Positions 52,486-64,000 of a stretch of DNA of 64,000 nucleotides are shown here, in pieces. This DNA comes from Humulus lupulus. Lineage: Eukaryota; Streptophyta; Magnoliopsida; Rosales; Cannabaceae. The notes below the pieces were generated by a model that was not told where the DNA came from, searched no databases, and saw only the letters and a program-made list of their open reading frames with translations. The first letter of the stretch is position 1. Every line of letters starts with the position of its first letter. The translations under genes and the position numbers were made by a program. The DNA lies in contig NC_084798.1 in the NCBI RefSeq assembly GCF_963169125.1, positions 195,047,481-195,111,480 of the forward strand. The letters are read 5' to 3'.

Positions 52486-54628
52486 TGTTAGGAACGAGTT
52501 TCCTAATACGCAGCGGAATGGTGGTGTGGTTGGCCCAGTGTACAACAAAATTTTGTAACATATTTAAACTACCTTTAAATATGCAGATCCATTAATATAC
52601 ATACATTAATCATAAGCAAGATAATAATAGAAATCATACCTCTTGAAGCCTATCAAGTGTCATTGCTATCTTTTCATATTTAGAACGATCTTCCTATCCA
52701 AGCCGCTCCCACGTACTCACACCAAGATCTTCCAAAGCATTCTCTATACCTCAAGAAATGTGTGGGCTCTTAGAGAATGAAGGATAGTTTATTTGTGATT
52801 CTACTTGATGTACTCAACACATGAGATCAAGAGAATATGCCTCATAATTGGTTCTTTATTTTCAAAGAGAGAAAACTATCGTTCTATTTTTTACAGAGCG
52901 AATAGTCTGAGTTGTCTCACTTCTCTGAATATTTTTCTGATTAGTCATACTTAAAAGAAAATATTCAAATTTTTAAAAATAAATCTGTAACCATTTTACA
53001 ATTTACTTTTTAATTAATTAATTAAATAAATAAAAATGAAAATCTCATCCCTGAAAATTGCCCTACACACCACACACAGTCCAAGGACTGTGTGTGCACG
53101 TGTAGCCTCCCTAATTTTAGGGATGTTGTTTTTTTCAATTTTTATTTAATTATTTATTCAAACTGTTTTGTCAGATAAGATCTAACAACCTGATAACTAA
53201 TTCAAATTTAAATTAATTATCTTTTTAATGAATTATTTGAATAAATATTAATCTTTTTAATTCAAATCCAATTTGAACTTATCAGATTATTATCTCCCAC
53301 TCAAATAAATATATTTAATTAATTCTACCTATTAATTAAATCCAAAATTTTCAAAAAATAAATATTAAATTTATTATAATTTCGAAAATTATAATTAATT
53401 AATTATTTAATTAAATTTCGAAATTACTTTAATTATTTAATATAATTTCGAAAATTATACAATAATTAAATATTAATTAATTTTGTTAACTACAACTAAT
53501 TTGTAATTAATTAATTAATCACTATTATCATATAATTGCATATTTGGCCTGAAGAACAAATTTCTTCTTAAATATGTCTTTAAACTATTTGCCCTTCATA
53601 TCAACTCTTACCTTGAACAGTGTTGATAGAGCCGCTATGGGGACCTATGGACCTATAATTCCAAGCTCCAATAAATTTGAGATTATTAATTAAATAATCT
53701 TAATTTATTAATCTCATGATTATTCCACTATAAATATGAGACTGCACTCTTGTAATTATAGACATTTCATTTACTGAGTACTTTATAATCATAAATCGTC
53801 AATTGATGTAATCATTTCATACAACTTGACCCTCTAATGATGGTTCATAATTAATCGGGAATAAAATTACCGTTTTACCCATTTAAGTATCTCTTGTTTC
53901 CTTAAGTACCATTGACTCTACTAGTGAAGGTTAATTCATAACTAAATTATGAATTTGAGCTCAATAACTTTTTAGTCCCAAAAGTCAACCCTTAAGAGAA
54001 CCATCATACAATCTCTTGCGAGAAGGCATAGATTCCATATCTGTATACTATATCCCCAGCCATCTACATTAATGAGTTCCCAAAACAAAAGTTTCTAGCC
54101 TGATCATTCTGACAGACCCTAACAAGTGAATCAAAGAACTCACATAACATAAACAGGAGTTCATAGTAACTTCAGGATTAAGATCTATTTGTATATGATC
54201 ATCAGTTGATATATTTAATTAATACTTTGAAACGGTATTTAACTAAGTATTAATAAACATATCTGGTCCAGTTCTATATATTCTCTAATATATAAAGTAC
54301 ATCCACTAAAGTGTCCTACCACACTAGTGATCCGGATCTAGATTACATGTATTCATAATACTAGTGGACCGTGCTTGCAGTAATTAATCTAAAGATTCCA
54401 CAACTTTATTTTACTGCGAACTATTCAAGTTCATTTATCTCAAACACAATCCTCCTGTACCAATACGTTTGAGATCACATATATGAACTTAGGAATTTTC
54501 CTGATATTTACTTAATATTATCACAGAATAATATAGTCCATAAAATATATGCATAACAAATTCAATTCATTTAATTATTTCATAAAAATAATGTCTACTA
54601 CATATGCTTTCAGGGCACATTTCCAACA
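52486..54628 (-). repeat. 3' LTR of Copia C (2,143 bp)
   Basis: On the minus strand it begins TGTTGGAAATGTGCCC after the polypurine tract and ends TTCCTAACA. Terminal repeats are slightly imperfect (TGTTGGAA against TTCCTAACA). AT-rich, with the segment TTGGAAGATCTTGGTGTGAG shared with the LTR of Copia A. The boundary at 52486 abuts Copia B RNase H. Confidence 0.85.
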
Positions 54629-54642
54629 ATCTCTCACTTTCC
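54629..54642 (-). other. Polypurine tract of Copia C
   Basis: Minus strand AGGGAAAGTGAGAGAT immediately before TGTTGG; position and composition match the polypurine tract of Copia A. Confidence 0.8.
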
Positions 54643-56100
54643 CTAAAGAAAATGATGAATCTCTCTCATTCCCATGTTTCTTACATGCTCCTTAAAAGAT
54701 TTTATAGATAAAGTCTTTGTAAAAGGATCTGCAAGATTATGCTCTGAAGCTATCTTCATAACTGCAACATCTCCTCGATGAACTATCTCTCTTAGCAAGT
54801 AATACTTCCTCTCGATGTGTTTTCCCCTCTTGTGACTCCGTGGTTCCTTTGAGTTAGCTACTGCCCAACTGTTGTCACAGTATAGGACCAGTGACTTATC
54901 CATATCTGGTACAACTTCCAGATCGGAATAGAACTTTTTGAGCCACACAACCTCCTTAGTTGCTTCACAAGCTGCTATATACTTGGCTTCCATGGTGGAG
55001 TCTGCAATGCTAGTTTGTTTAATACTTCGCTAGACTACCGCTCCTCCTCCAAGAGTAAACACTGATCCAGAAGTCGATTTCCGACTATCTCTGTCTGATT
55101 GAAAATCAGAATCAGTGTAACCAGTGGGGTTCAGGTCTCCACTTGAATATACAAGCATATAATCTCTAGTATTTCTAATATACTTGAGAATATTCTTTAC
55201 TGCAGTCCAATGACTCAATCCAGGATTCGATTGATAACAGCTGACTATCCCTACTGCATAACAAATGTTAGGTCTTGTACACAACATGGCGTACATTAGA
55301 CTGCCTACTGCTGAGGCATAGGGATATTGTCTCATGTCTTCCTCTTCCTGAGGTGTTTTAGGACACTGCTCCTTGGAAAGGAATACTCTAGAACGAGTTG
55401 GCATATCACCCTTTTTGGAGTTTTGCATATTAAAGCGTTCTAGCACCTTATCAATATAAGTTGCTTGAGACAATGTCAAAGTTTTGTTCTGTCTATCTCT
55501 AAGAATCTTAATGCCCAGAACATACTTGGCTTCTCCCAAATCTTTCATTTGGATTTGTTCAGCTAACCAGTTCTTTACTTTTGATAATGATGTTACGTCA
55601 TTTCCAATCCGTAATATATCATCAACATAAAGAACGAGGAATACTACTACACCATCTTTGATTTGTTTATAGACACAAGGTTCGTCAACATTTTGTTCAA
55701 AACCAAACGTTTTAATTGTGTCATCAAATCTAAGATTCCAAGATATAGAAGCTTGTTTGAGTTCATAAATGGATCTAAGAAGCTTGCAAACCTTTTGCTC
55801 TTGACCTTTTAACTTGAACCCTTCTGGTTGAGACATGTAAATGGTTTCGTCAAGGTAACCATTCAGAAAAGCTGTTTTGACATCCATTTGCCAAATCTCA
55901 TAATCCATGCACGCAGCTATGAATAAGAGTATACGAATGGATTTTAGCATGGCTACAGGAGAAAAAGTTTCTTCATAGTCAACCCCTTCTTTCTGTGTGT
56001 AACCTTTGGCTACAAGCCTTGCTTTGAAAGTCTCTACTTTCCCATCCTCTCATCTTTTCTTCTTGAATATCCACTTGCAACCAATGGGTTTGATATTCTC
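54643..56100 (-). pseudogene. Copia C reverse transcriptase and RNase H
   Basis: Minus strand: KMDVKTAFLNG equivalent reads QMDVKTAFLNGYLDETIYM; LYVDDILRIGND keeps YVDD; then LGEAKYVLGIKILRDRQNK, GYTDSDFQSDRDSRKSTSGS and GGGAVV followed by TAG at 55030-55032. After the stop the same frame goes on with RSIKQTSIADSTMEAKYIAA, KHIERKYYLLREIVHRGD and ends HHFL at 54643. The TAG takes the place of the Trp codon kept in Copia B and is at the identical position as the TAG in Copia A. A stop also interrupts the N-terminal RT near 56050. Confidence 0.9.
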
Positions 56101-57092
56101 AGGTGGATCTTCAAGAACCTAGACAGAATTGGAATAGATCGATTCCATTTCTTGGTTCATGGCATCTTGCCATTTGTCCTTGTCAGAATCATTCATCGCA
56201 ACTCTAAATGTCAATGGATCGTCTTTGTTTGTGTCAGACACAAGCATTTGAACTTCGTGTTCATAGCGTGTGGGTTGCTTGCGAACCCTCCCACTACGAC
56301 GAGGTTCACTACTATTATGGCTAGAACTAGCAGTTTCCTCTTGCCATTTTTCATTGGTTGTTGCTGGTGACTTTGCAACTTCATTTGAGACCATCTCCTC
56401 CAAAACAACCTTACTGCGAGGTTTGTAGTTATTCACATAGTCATGTTCAAGAAAAGTTGCATTTGTCGATACAAATGTTTTATTTTCTTTTGGACTATAG
56501 AAAATTCCACCTCTGGTCTCTTTGGAATAACCCATAAACATGCACACTTCAGAGCGTGATTCCAAGTTCTTGGTCTTTCCTTTAAGCACGTGTGCAAGAC
56601 ACCCCCAAATTCGAAAATGGTGTAAACTAGGTTTGCAACCATTCCATAATTCTATGGGTGTCTTTTGGACAGACTTAGATGGAACAACATTTAATATGTA
56701 TAGAGCACATTAAATCGCATAGCCCCAGAATGACAGAGGTAATGATGAGAAACTCATCATTGATCTAACCGTATCTAATAACGTTCTGTTCTGTCTTTCC
56801 AAAACACCATTTTGCTGTGGAGTTCCAAGTGTTGTGAGTTGGGATTGAATACCATGCTCACACAGATGGTCCTTAAATTCAAAATCCAAGTACTCTCCTC
56901 CTCGATCAGTTCGAAGAGCTTTTAGTGACTTACCTAATTGATTTTCAGCTTCTGCTTGAAATTCTTTGAACTTTCCAAAAGTTTCAGATTTTTTTTGCAT
57001 TAAATATAGGTAACCATATCTTGAATAATCGTCAATAAAAGTGACGAAGTATTCATAACCTCCTCTTGCTTGTACATTAAGTGGACCGCAAA
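56101..57092 (-). pseudogene. Copia C integrase core and C-terminus
   Basis: Minus strand from the solo LTR boundary: GPLNVQARGGYEYFVTFIDD, YSRYGYLYLMQKKSETFGKF, LRTDRGGEYLDFEF (second catalytic Asp present), LGTPQQNGVLERQNRTLLDT (catalytic Glu), LPLSFWGYAI, then a stop at 56710. It continues after the stop with IWGCLAHVLKG, VCMFMGYSKETRGGIFYSP and RRSGRVRKQPTRYEHEVQ. A second stop is at 56119. Better preserved than in Copia A or B. Confidence 0.88.
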
Positions 57093-59431
57093 TGTAATAC
57101 CTCAATTTGCTAATAAGGTTTAGGACCTTGATTAGCGTGCCTGGAGGGCAATAAGTGAATTAACATGTTAATATATGAATTTAAATGAATGTGTGATTAG
57201 AATGCATGTTTAGGTGGAATAAATATGCATGTGGGCCCCGTTTGTTTGTTAGGGGTAAATTGGTAATCTTAGCCCGCTGAGGGCATATAATTATGTTATA
57301 TGATTAGTACCACGTGTGAGTGGTGATATTATTATGATGCACGTGCCGAGACGGTCCTAGGGAGCTAATTAGTTTAAAAGTCACAACGGGATTAAATACC
57401 CAGCTCGAGAGGAGCCTAGGGGTACTTTGGGAATTTTATAAATTGAGTTTGAGAATTAATGGTTAATGGTAATCTAGTAACTTGAGTGACCATTGGTAAC
57501 CACTGAGATAGTTACTTTAGGTGAGAAAAATGGTAGATGTGTTAGAAAGGTGAAATGGCAAAAATACCCTTGAGGTTTAGTTAGGAAAGGAATTGCATGG
57601 AGGGGTGAAATAGTCTTTTGGCATGGATATAGAAACCTCCAGCTGAGGGGAAAGAGGATTTACGTGTTAACACTTGGGCATATCTTGTTTATGCTGAAAA
57701 TTGGAAGAAAAAATGGAAGGATAGGAAAAGGAGAAGAAAGCTGAAATTGGGAGACCTAGGAGGAGAATCAAGTGGTTTGAGGCAATTAAAGTTGATCATA
57801 ACCAAGATTGTTCAGAGGTAAGAGTTTATCCCCTGTTTTGCTTAAGTTTTAAGCTTGATTTCTAGAAAGTAAGTATGGAATTTTAAAGATAGTTATGGCT
57901 GGTTTTGTATGGAATTCAGCTTGGCGGTCAAGAGGAATTGGTTTAAAGCTGGGATTGGAGGAAGTTCAAGCTGAATTATTGTCTAAGGTAAGGGTCCTAA
58001 GCATTTTTGAATTTTCGTTTTTGGTGTGGTTTAAGAATTTGGAAGCATGGTTTACATTTTTCAAGCCTTGGTTTAAGTTTTAAAAGCTATGGTTTAAGTT
58101 TCTGAAATCTGAAACCAAAGTGTGGATTATGGGTGTGATTGTGTGTTTGACCTTGTTGTTAGTGTTTATAGGTTGTTAAATGGTTCATTTGGGGTTTTAA
58201 ACTGATTTTGGGGTTTAGGTTTGTGTTTGGGTTGGATTGGAGGTGTTTTGGCTCGGGGAAAATGTAGGGGAAAACCCAAAATTCTGGGCTCGCGAAGGGG
58301 CCCCGCGGCCCTGTTCTTTGGCGCAAGGCTGCATCAGGAGCTGGGGGACTTTCTGGGCACCGCGGTTACGCTATTTTCTGGGCAGTGAAATTTTGCAATT
58401 TTGGGCATTTTCCCCGGGGGCTCGGGGGATGTTTCCGTTGTATTGTTTTGGGAAATTGGAGGTCTCGAGAGTGTGGGATTGGTCCCGGGAGGTGGTTTTT
58501 GGATTGGTTAGTATTAAAGGGTGTTTTATATGTGTTGTGACTAGGTTTTCAGAGAGGCTTGGGATAGAGGACCGTGCTCGTGACTTTGGTGCATTGAGAA
58601 GCTCGGGATACAGGTAAGAAAACTGTAGTACCCATAGAGCAGGGCATGGGCCCATAGTGTTGTTGCAGAGCACGACCCTAGATTGTATTACCTGTTAGGG
58701 CGTAGCCCTTGCTTGAATTATTATATGCTGTATGTTGTTTGAGTTATGCTATATGTGATTATAGTAGAATGAACAGAAAAGGAGCCGCGAGCGACAAGGA
58801 GCCGAGAACGGCAATGGGGCCGGGAATAACGCTTAGCACATGGAGTGCTTATTGTTAGGGTGAGACCCCAATGGATATATGGGATATCCTTATGGTGAGA
58901 ACCAAGACCCCAGGCTTTGGTAATGCTTCTGGGACGGCATGGCCGTATTTGTTTAGTCTGATGGACTATCTGTTTATTTGAGGAATTATCTGATATGTTG
59001 ATTGTCTGAAATGCTTATGTTATGTGCTGTGTGAGTTTTCTTGCTGGGCTTCATCTCACGGGTGCTCTGTGTTGCAGGTAAGGGCAAAGAAAAATTCAAC
59101 CAGCCATGAGTACGGAGAGCATGAAGTGGCGCGTACATGTTTGGCCTGCCCGACTGCTTTGGTTGGGGGTATTTTGAGAAATGGCTATATGAAACTATAA
59201 TTTTGATGTTTAATTATCTGTAAACTCTCTTTGGGTTGTAAATATTTTATAAACTGTGTTTTGGGATCCCAAATGTTAGACACTTGAGATTTTCAATGAA
59301 ATAGAATATTTTCAAAGATTACAGCCTTGACTTTTGCTTAGTCACACTTTTGTTATAAAAACGTCGTTTAGCGAGTTAATTGCACATTTTAGACTCACTT
59401 AGTAACGACTCTAAGGTAGTAGGGCATTACA
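57093..59431 (+). repeat. Solo LTR of the TGTAAT Gypsy family (2,339 bp) inside Copia C integrase
   Basis: Begins TGTAATACCTCAATTTGC and ends GGGCATTACA, with terminal inverted repeat TGTAAT/ATTACA. Flanked by GCAAA at 57088-57092 and 59432-59436, a perfect TSD. It shares with the LTRs at 15609, 18420 and 25052 the start CTAATAAGGTTTAGGACCTT, the block TTCTTGCTGGGCTTC then CACGGGTGCT (59037-59065), and the palindrome TTGGGATCCCAA (59261-59272). A GC-rich stretch lies at 58255-58440. The open frames inside it do not resemble proteins. Confidence 0.95.
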
Positions 59432-59621
59432 GCAAACATCCGTATGTACTAGCTGAAGTGGTTCTATGGCTCTTGAACCTTTGGGAGAGAAAGGTCTCTT
59501 GGTCATTTTGCCTTCTAGACAGGATTCAGAAACAGGGAGAGATCCAATAGATAGTTCTCTTAAAGGACCATCCTTTACAAGCCTATTTATTCTGTCTAGA
59601 CCAATATGGCCCAATCTCAAG
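59432..59621 (-). pseudogene. Copia C GAG-pre-integrase/zinc domain between two solo LTRs
   Basis: Minus strand MRLGHIGLDRINRLVKDGPL, then ESCLEGKMTKRPFSPKGSRA and LVHTDVC. This is the integrase HHCC zinc region up to the first catalytic Asp. It is bounded on both sides by insertions; removing these and one TSD copy each joins it in frame with 61474 and 57092. Confidence 0.9.
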
Positions 59622-61468
59622 TGTTGGGGTTTTATGCCCTAATTAAAACCCAAATTCTTTGTAATCTCATTTTATTATCAATAAAAGAATAGAAATCATT
59701 TTTTGACTTGGTCAATCACTTTGCTCACATGTTTTATTTTCATGATTATTTGTTTAATATAAACTTCTATTAAATCCCGAGCATATAGCTAATCTTATTT
59801 ATAGTGACGTAATCACAGTGGAATATAAATATGATTATATGTTCAAAATAAGTTAGTCCTATGATTAGTCAGTGCACTGGATTTACACTAACTTGCCAAT
59901 CTACGATATGATCTACTTACACATTACAGTGTTATGTTCTTTCCAGAACATTAGCAAAGTAGATAAGATCGGATGTATTTGTTACATCGGACTGGACCGA
60001 TATTGACAGTTGATAAGATAAGTAAACATACCGTTATTATCTATTCTAGTCATATCATATAGTTGACCATAGGTCAATTCAATCTCAATTCTGAGTGGTT
60101 AGTATTCTAACTGATTGTATCATTTGAGTTCTTTGACTTGTTCGTTACCAGCTTACCCTACGGACTAGCCCATACTTACATCTTGGGAACTCGGTAGTAT
60201 AATTGAGTGGGAGTGTTAATCATAGATATGAACATCTATAGCTTCTGATGAAGAAGTGAAATGATGGTTTCCTTTTAGTTTGGTTCAAGGTGTTAAATGA
60301 TAGAGATCTCATTTCAGTAATTAAATTAGTTTACTGAAATATCATTTACAAGGAACTAAGTGTTTTAAGGATAAAATACAATGAGGGGTAAAACGGTATT
60401 TTAGTCCTATCTCATTGTAGACCGTCTATAGAGGATTGAGTGAAAATTATGGTTGTAACAATGGATAATTAATAGCGTATCTATATTTTTTATAGAGCGT
60501 TCTATGAATTCAAGAGTGCAATTCCAAGTCTATAGTGGAGTCACGAGGAATTAATAAGTTAGTAAATTTATTTGTTAGATTTATGATAACTTATTGGAGC
60601 TTGATTTCATAGGCCCATGGTCCCCATTGTACCTTGGATAAAATTATCTAGATAGTCTCAATTAATTGATTTAATCATCAATTAGAATTATCAAAGTTGA
60701 CTAGGTCAATTTTGGATAGTTTCACTGAGTTATGTAATTTTGATAAGAAAAGAGAAATTATGGCAGATTTATTAATTAAGATAAATTGGTATCTAAATTA
60801 ATAAATAAATTTAAATCAAGATTCAAATAATAAATAATTAATTTGATAAAGGATTTAATTAATTAAATCAATATAAAATAATACAGGCCTTGATTTTAAG
60901 TCCAACAGGCTTATAATCAAATGGGAAATTTCACGGGCATATAGCCCATGATAATTTCGACCTAGGGCTTCAAAATGGTTGTTATTTTATTGATTTTTTA
61001 ATTAAATTAAATGGCCTAATTAAGTCTATAAAAGGAGTGCTTAGAGATAAGTAAAAAACAATAAGTTTGTAAGTCTCAGGTCAGATTTTCTGATAGTTTT
61101 AGATTCTCTCTAAACACAAGTAATTTTCTAAGCCTCTTTGTTATTTTCTCTTCTTCTCTCTATATCTATCTCATGTGTTGAGAATTGCCCACACTAGTCT
61201 AGGTGGTTCTAAGGATACACTGGAAGATTGTGAAGAAAATAGAAGATCGGTATAGTTTCTTGATAATACTCTGTGACAGAAAGGATACAAGAGTTAGAGA
61301 AACTGAAGGAAGGACTTTTTAATTCCGCTGCGTATACTGTAAGTATTCTATTTTTGTTTCTCTTTGAATTCAATTTTAGAAACATGTTTTAGGCTATCTC
61401 GTATTAATTTGTTTAATATTAGATATACATGAAAATAAATAAAGATCATGTATAAGCTTTTTCCAACA
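59622..61468 (+). repeat. Solo LTR of the Copia B family (1,847 bp) inside Copia C
   Basis: Begins TGTTGGGGTTTTATGCCC and ends TTTTTCCAACA. Flanked by TCAAG at 59617-59621 and 61469-61473, a perfect TSD. Its last 227 bp match 46191-46416, so it is a solo LTR of the Copia B family. A TATA-like motif TATAAAAGG lies at about 61026-61034. Confidence 0.95.
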
Positions 61469-61473
61469 TCAAG

Positions 61474-62234
61474 TGCCACAGATATGTATCACTATCGGAA
61501 TCAGTCTTTTGTCGTTTAATAGATCTTGGATTGGCTGTTTTAAATAATTCATAATTATTAATAGATATCTCTTTAGCTTGCAGTTTATAAAGCCCATCGA
61601 TAGATTTTGCAGAACATATCTTAAAACCATATCTTGAAATAATAATCGAATTATTATTAAAAGATATTTTAAAATTTTGTTCATGCAATATAGAAACAGA
61701 AATTAAGTTTCTAAAAAATCCAGGAATATAATAAACATTTTCTAACACAAGAAATTTATTATTCTCAAATTCCAAACGGGCTGTTCCAACTGCTGCTGCA
61801 GAGACAATCTGACCACTGCCTACCCTCATAGTCACCTCTCCATCAGCAAGCTTCCTCGTTGAACTAAGAATCGGAAGAGAAAAGCAGACATGGTTAGTGG
61901 CTCCTGAATCTACTATCCAGGATGAGGAATTATCTTCCACTAAACAAGCTTCTAACACAAGTAAATCAAATTTACATGTATTTTTCTCTTTGAGGTCAGC
62001 AAGATACTTTGAACAGTTTCTCATCCAATGACCATTTTCTCCACAATGAAAGCAAGTCCCTTTTGGGGTCTTCCTTTTTGAGGTTTCAGTGTTCTTGTTC
62101 TCTTTGCTTTTGGATGACTTTTTAGGCTTCTCACATATTAATGCAATGTTCAAGTTTGATTTCCATTTCATGTAGTTTTCACTAGTCAACTTTTCATTAG
62201 CAAGTAAAGAAGATACATGATTTGAGCTAAACAT
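61474..62234 (-). pseudogene. Copia C gag and protease with deleted capsid
   Basis: Minus strand start MFSSNHVSSLLANEKLTSEN at 62234, then YMKWKSNLNIALICEKPKKS. The capsid (UBN2) domain is missing: the N-terminus runs directly into the Lys/Ser-rich linker and the intact zinc knuckle CFHCGENGHWMRNC. The protease follows with WIVDSGATNHVCFS and YIPGFFRNLISVSILHEQNF, then NPRSIKRQKTDSDSDTYLWHL at the junction with the solo LTR. An upstream Met (62339) would add a hydrophobic stretch and is unlikely to be the start. Confidence 0.85.
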
Positions 62235-64000
62235 AATTGCTAAAAATAAATAAATAAACAAAATGAATCTATGCATATAATAAATATCAATTATTTTTTT
62301 AATAGTAAACATGATGCATGAATGCAACAAAAAACACATAAAAAATAATTACTAATTCCACGATTAATTAATTTGAACATTAATGGACCAACCTTAGGGT
62401 AGGTCAGACTAATTCCAAATTAATTTTGAGACAAGCTCTCAAATTTATAAGTTAAAACTTAAATCAATATTTCTCTTTTGACTTATAAACAATCGCTTGT
62501 TTGGTCAAGAATACACTGGTCCGCTTGAAAGCCTAATGTACCTTGTGAGTGTAACCCATTATTTTAGATCAATGACTTAACTCAAGAGTGTGCCTTAGGG
62601 TCAGTCAAACTTGAAATACATCATTAAATCCTATTCTTGAAAAAGAAGTTTGCCTTGAGAATAACACAGTTGGAAGCCTTCCTTAGGGGGACACAAGCAA
62701 TGGTGCCGCGAGGCCCTCTCTATGTTACCTCGGTGCTAACTAATAATGGAGACCATAGGACTTATTGTCATAACTCCCTCTCCCACTCACTATTTTAGAA
62801 CATGTGTTTTCTCAAAACATCCTATGCTTTTTAATTGGTTGTAAAAATAAAGTGATCTATTTTTACCAAATGATATTCTAATAATTACTAATCAAATTAA
62901 GCAAAATTAAAATTATAGAACTATGCCCTAATTAGTTCAATTTTATTTTTCTCTAATTACTAAGAATATCATTTATAATTTAATAAAACAATTTTATTAA
63001 ATACTAGAAATTAAACAACTTTTAAAATCTGTTTCTACTCTTGAACTAGTTAAAAACTAGATTTATTATTATATGGACCAGCATATAATCACATAGGACA
63101 ATCCTAAGGCATGTTTCTACTCATATGAGATGCATGCACAATTTTAAATACTGTGTGAGTTATATGTCTGGCATGTCAAAAAATGCATGATAAAGTATTA
63201 AACAATTTAATCACATTCAAACATTTAAATAAATAAATACTAGCTAAATAAATAAATAAATGCGGGCCGGGTGTCTTGGGTATTTCTAGAAAAATTACAA
63301 CACTTGCAAAAATATACACAAAAATATAAGAAACTAAATAAGACCTAAATAGATCTCTATCTATTACTTAGGGCCTTCACAAGGAGTCTTGATCCATTAA
63401 GCCACTTATCCATTTAATTTTGAATTAAAATAACTTTTAATTATCTTAAACAAATTTTAAGAATAATTAACTTGGGTTTGATGCCCGATAAGTTATTAGG
63501 CCCAGATTTGAATTTGGGCTCATACAATTAATTCAAAATAAGACAATTTTAATTATGGATTAACTTAATTAAGCCCAAAATTTAAATGGGCAATTTTTGG
63601 ATGCAAGTCCTAGGTTTTAAAACCCTAGGGGCGGGTGCATATGGTGGCTCGGCAGAGGGCATGCGGCTGGGGTGCACGGGCTGCTGTTGGGTGCGGCATA
63701 CAGGGGCGCACAGCTGGGAGCAGCAGCAGTTGGCGCTGGGGCGCGCAGGCGTGCAGCTAGGTGAGGTGCAGGGGCGCGCGCTGGGATGAGGCGCAGGTGT
63801 GCGCTGGGCTCACGGCAGACGCAGGTGCAGGGGCGCGGGCACTCAGTTGGGCGAGGTGCGCAGGGCGCTTGGGCGCAGCACGCCGGGGCTGGGCACGCAG
63901 CAGTCCGACTGGGTGAGGCTCGGGCTTCGGGGCTCAGAACCGGGGGCTCGGGCCTTATAGAATTTTTCAAATAATTTTAACACAGAAAATTAATATTACA
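62235..64000 (-). other. Leader of Copia C, with a GC-rich tract at its 5' side
   Basis: Minus-strand counterpart of the Copia A leader, with the block GTCCCCCTAAGGAAGG at 62678-62692 and a GACCCTAAGG motif at about 62596. From 63627 to 63955 the composition changes to strongly GC-rich with many GGGGCGC, GCGCAG and GGTGCA repeats; frames open there by composition alone. The primer site and 5' LTR must lie beyond the window. Confidence 0.65.

Larger units (their letters stand above)
52486..64000 (-). mobile_element. Ty1/Copia retrotransposon C (minus strand), inserted in Copia B
   Basis: In its own direction: leader (64000-62340, 5' LTR beyond the window), gag-protease (62234-61469), zinc/integrase (59621-59432 and 57092-56110), RT-RNase H (56100-54643), polypurine tract, 3' LTR (54628-52486). 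It is interrupted by two solo LTRs, each with a perfect TSD. It lies within the RNase H region of Copia B. Related to Copia A by leader, pol and LTR sequence. Confidence 0.92.

Noticed and set aside
58237..58617. 126-residue frame in the solo LTR
   Set aside because: Lies in the variable GC-rich part of an LTR that is not open in sister LTRs.
63617..63970. 117-residue Ala/Pro-rich minus-strand protein
   Set aside because: Frames on both strands are open here because of GC-rich low-complexity repeats; composition alone explains it.
1..64000. tRNA, rRNA, riboswitch or plasmid-type features
   Set aside because: None recognised; the tRNA-like match at 21081 is a primer-binding site, not a tRNA gene.

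Overview
This is plant nuclear DNA from an accessory, repeat-packed stretch of chromosome. There are no rRNA, tRNA or CRISPR features and no intact host gene. Part of a TIR-NBS-LRR (TNL) resistance gene at 9.4-10.6 kb points to a dicot, because TNLs are essentially absent from monocots. The style of the LTR elements would fit Rosales/Cannabaceae, but that is a weak guess. Nearly everything else is nested transposable elements, and several target-site duplications (TSDs) can be read directly, so much of the insertion order can be recovered.

Layout. 1-6772: a plus-strand Ty1/Copia element (Copia A; 5' LTR outside the window) with broken gag-pol and a complete 3' LTR. 6790-8795: a minus-strand Tat-type Ty3/Gypsy remnant. 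8793-10625: a broken minus-strand host locus with LRR and C-JID parts of a TNL, then a transmembrane segment and a receptor-like kinase domain cut off by the Gypsy remnant. 10776-14431: a PIF/Harbinger DNA transposon with a broken transposase and an apparently intact Myb/SANT partner gene. 14777-29004: a minus-strand hAT transposon interrupted by a solo LTR (15609-17879, TSD ATGAG) and by a full-length Ty3/Gypsy element (18420-27745, TSD CTAAT) with intact gag and ruined pol. 29689-42346: a young full-length Tat-lineage Ty3/Gypsy element (776-bp LTRs, about nine differences, TSD ATAAG). 42841-43959: an AT-rich tandem array of about 265-bp units. 43960-45874: a truncated LTR. 45875-52485: Copia B, plus strand, with a recombination scar at its 5' side. 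52486-64000: Copia C, minus strand, inserted in the RNase H region of Copia B and itself interrupted by two solo LTRs (57093-59431, TSD GCAAA; 59622-61468, TSD TCAAG).

The most interesting structure is the Tat element at 29.7-42.3 kb. Its sense gag-pol is one frame of about 2,100 codons broken only by two TAG codons. Between pol and the 3' LTR lies a four-exon gene on the opposite strand, with consistent GT-AG introns, its own TATA box and G-box, a domain of the 'putative transposase, gypsy type' family and a duplicated coiled coil. The two convergent genes are separated by six copies of a 122-bp repeat. A copy of the element's polypurine-tract motif sits just after gag-pol as well as at the 3' LTR, suggesting that the antisense cassette was added to a shorter ancestor. 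Other points worth checking are the TNL/kinase arrangement, a nonsense codon shared by Copia A and C, leader motifs conserved across three Copia elements, and sequence blocks conserved across otherwise diverged Gypsy LTRs.

All family assignments come from reading the sequence and motif knowledge; no database search was run.
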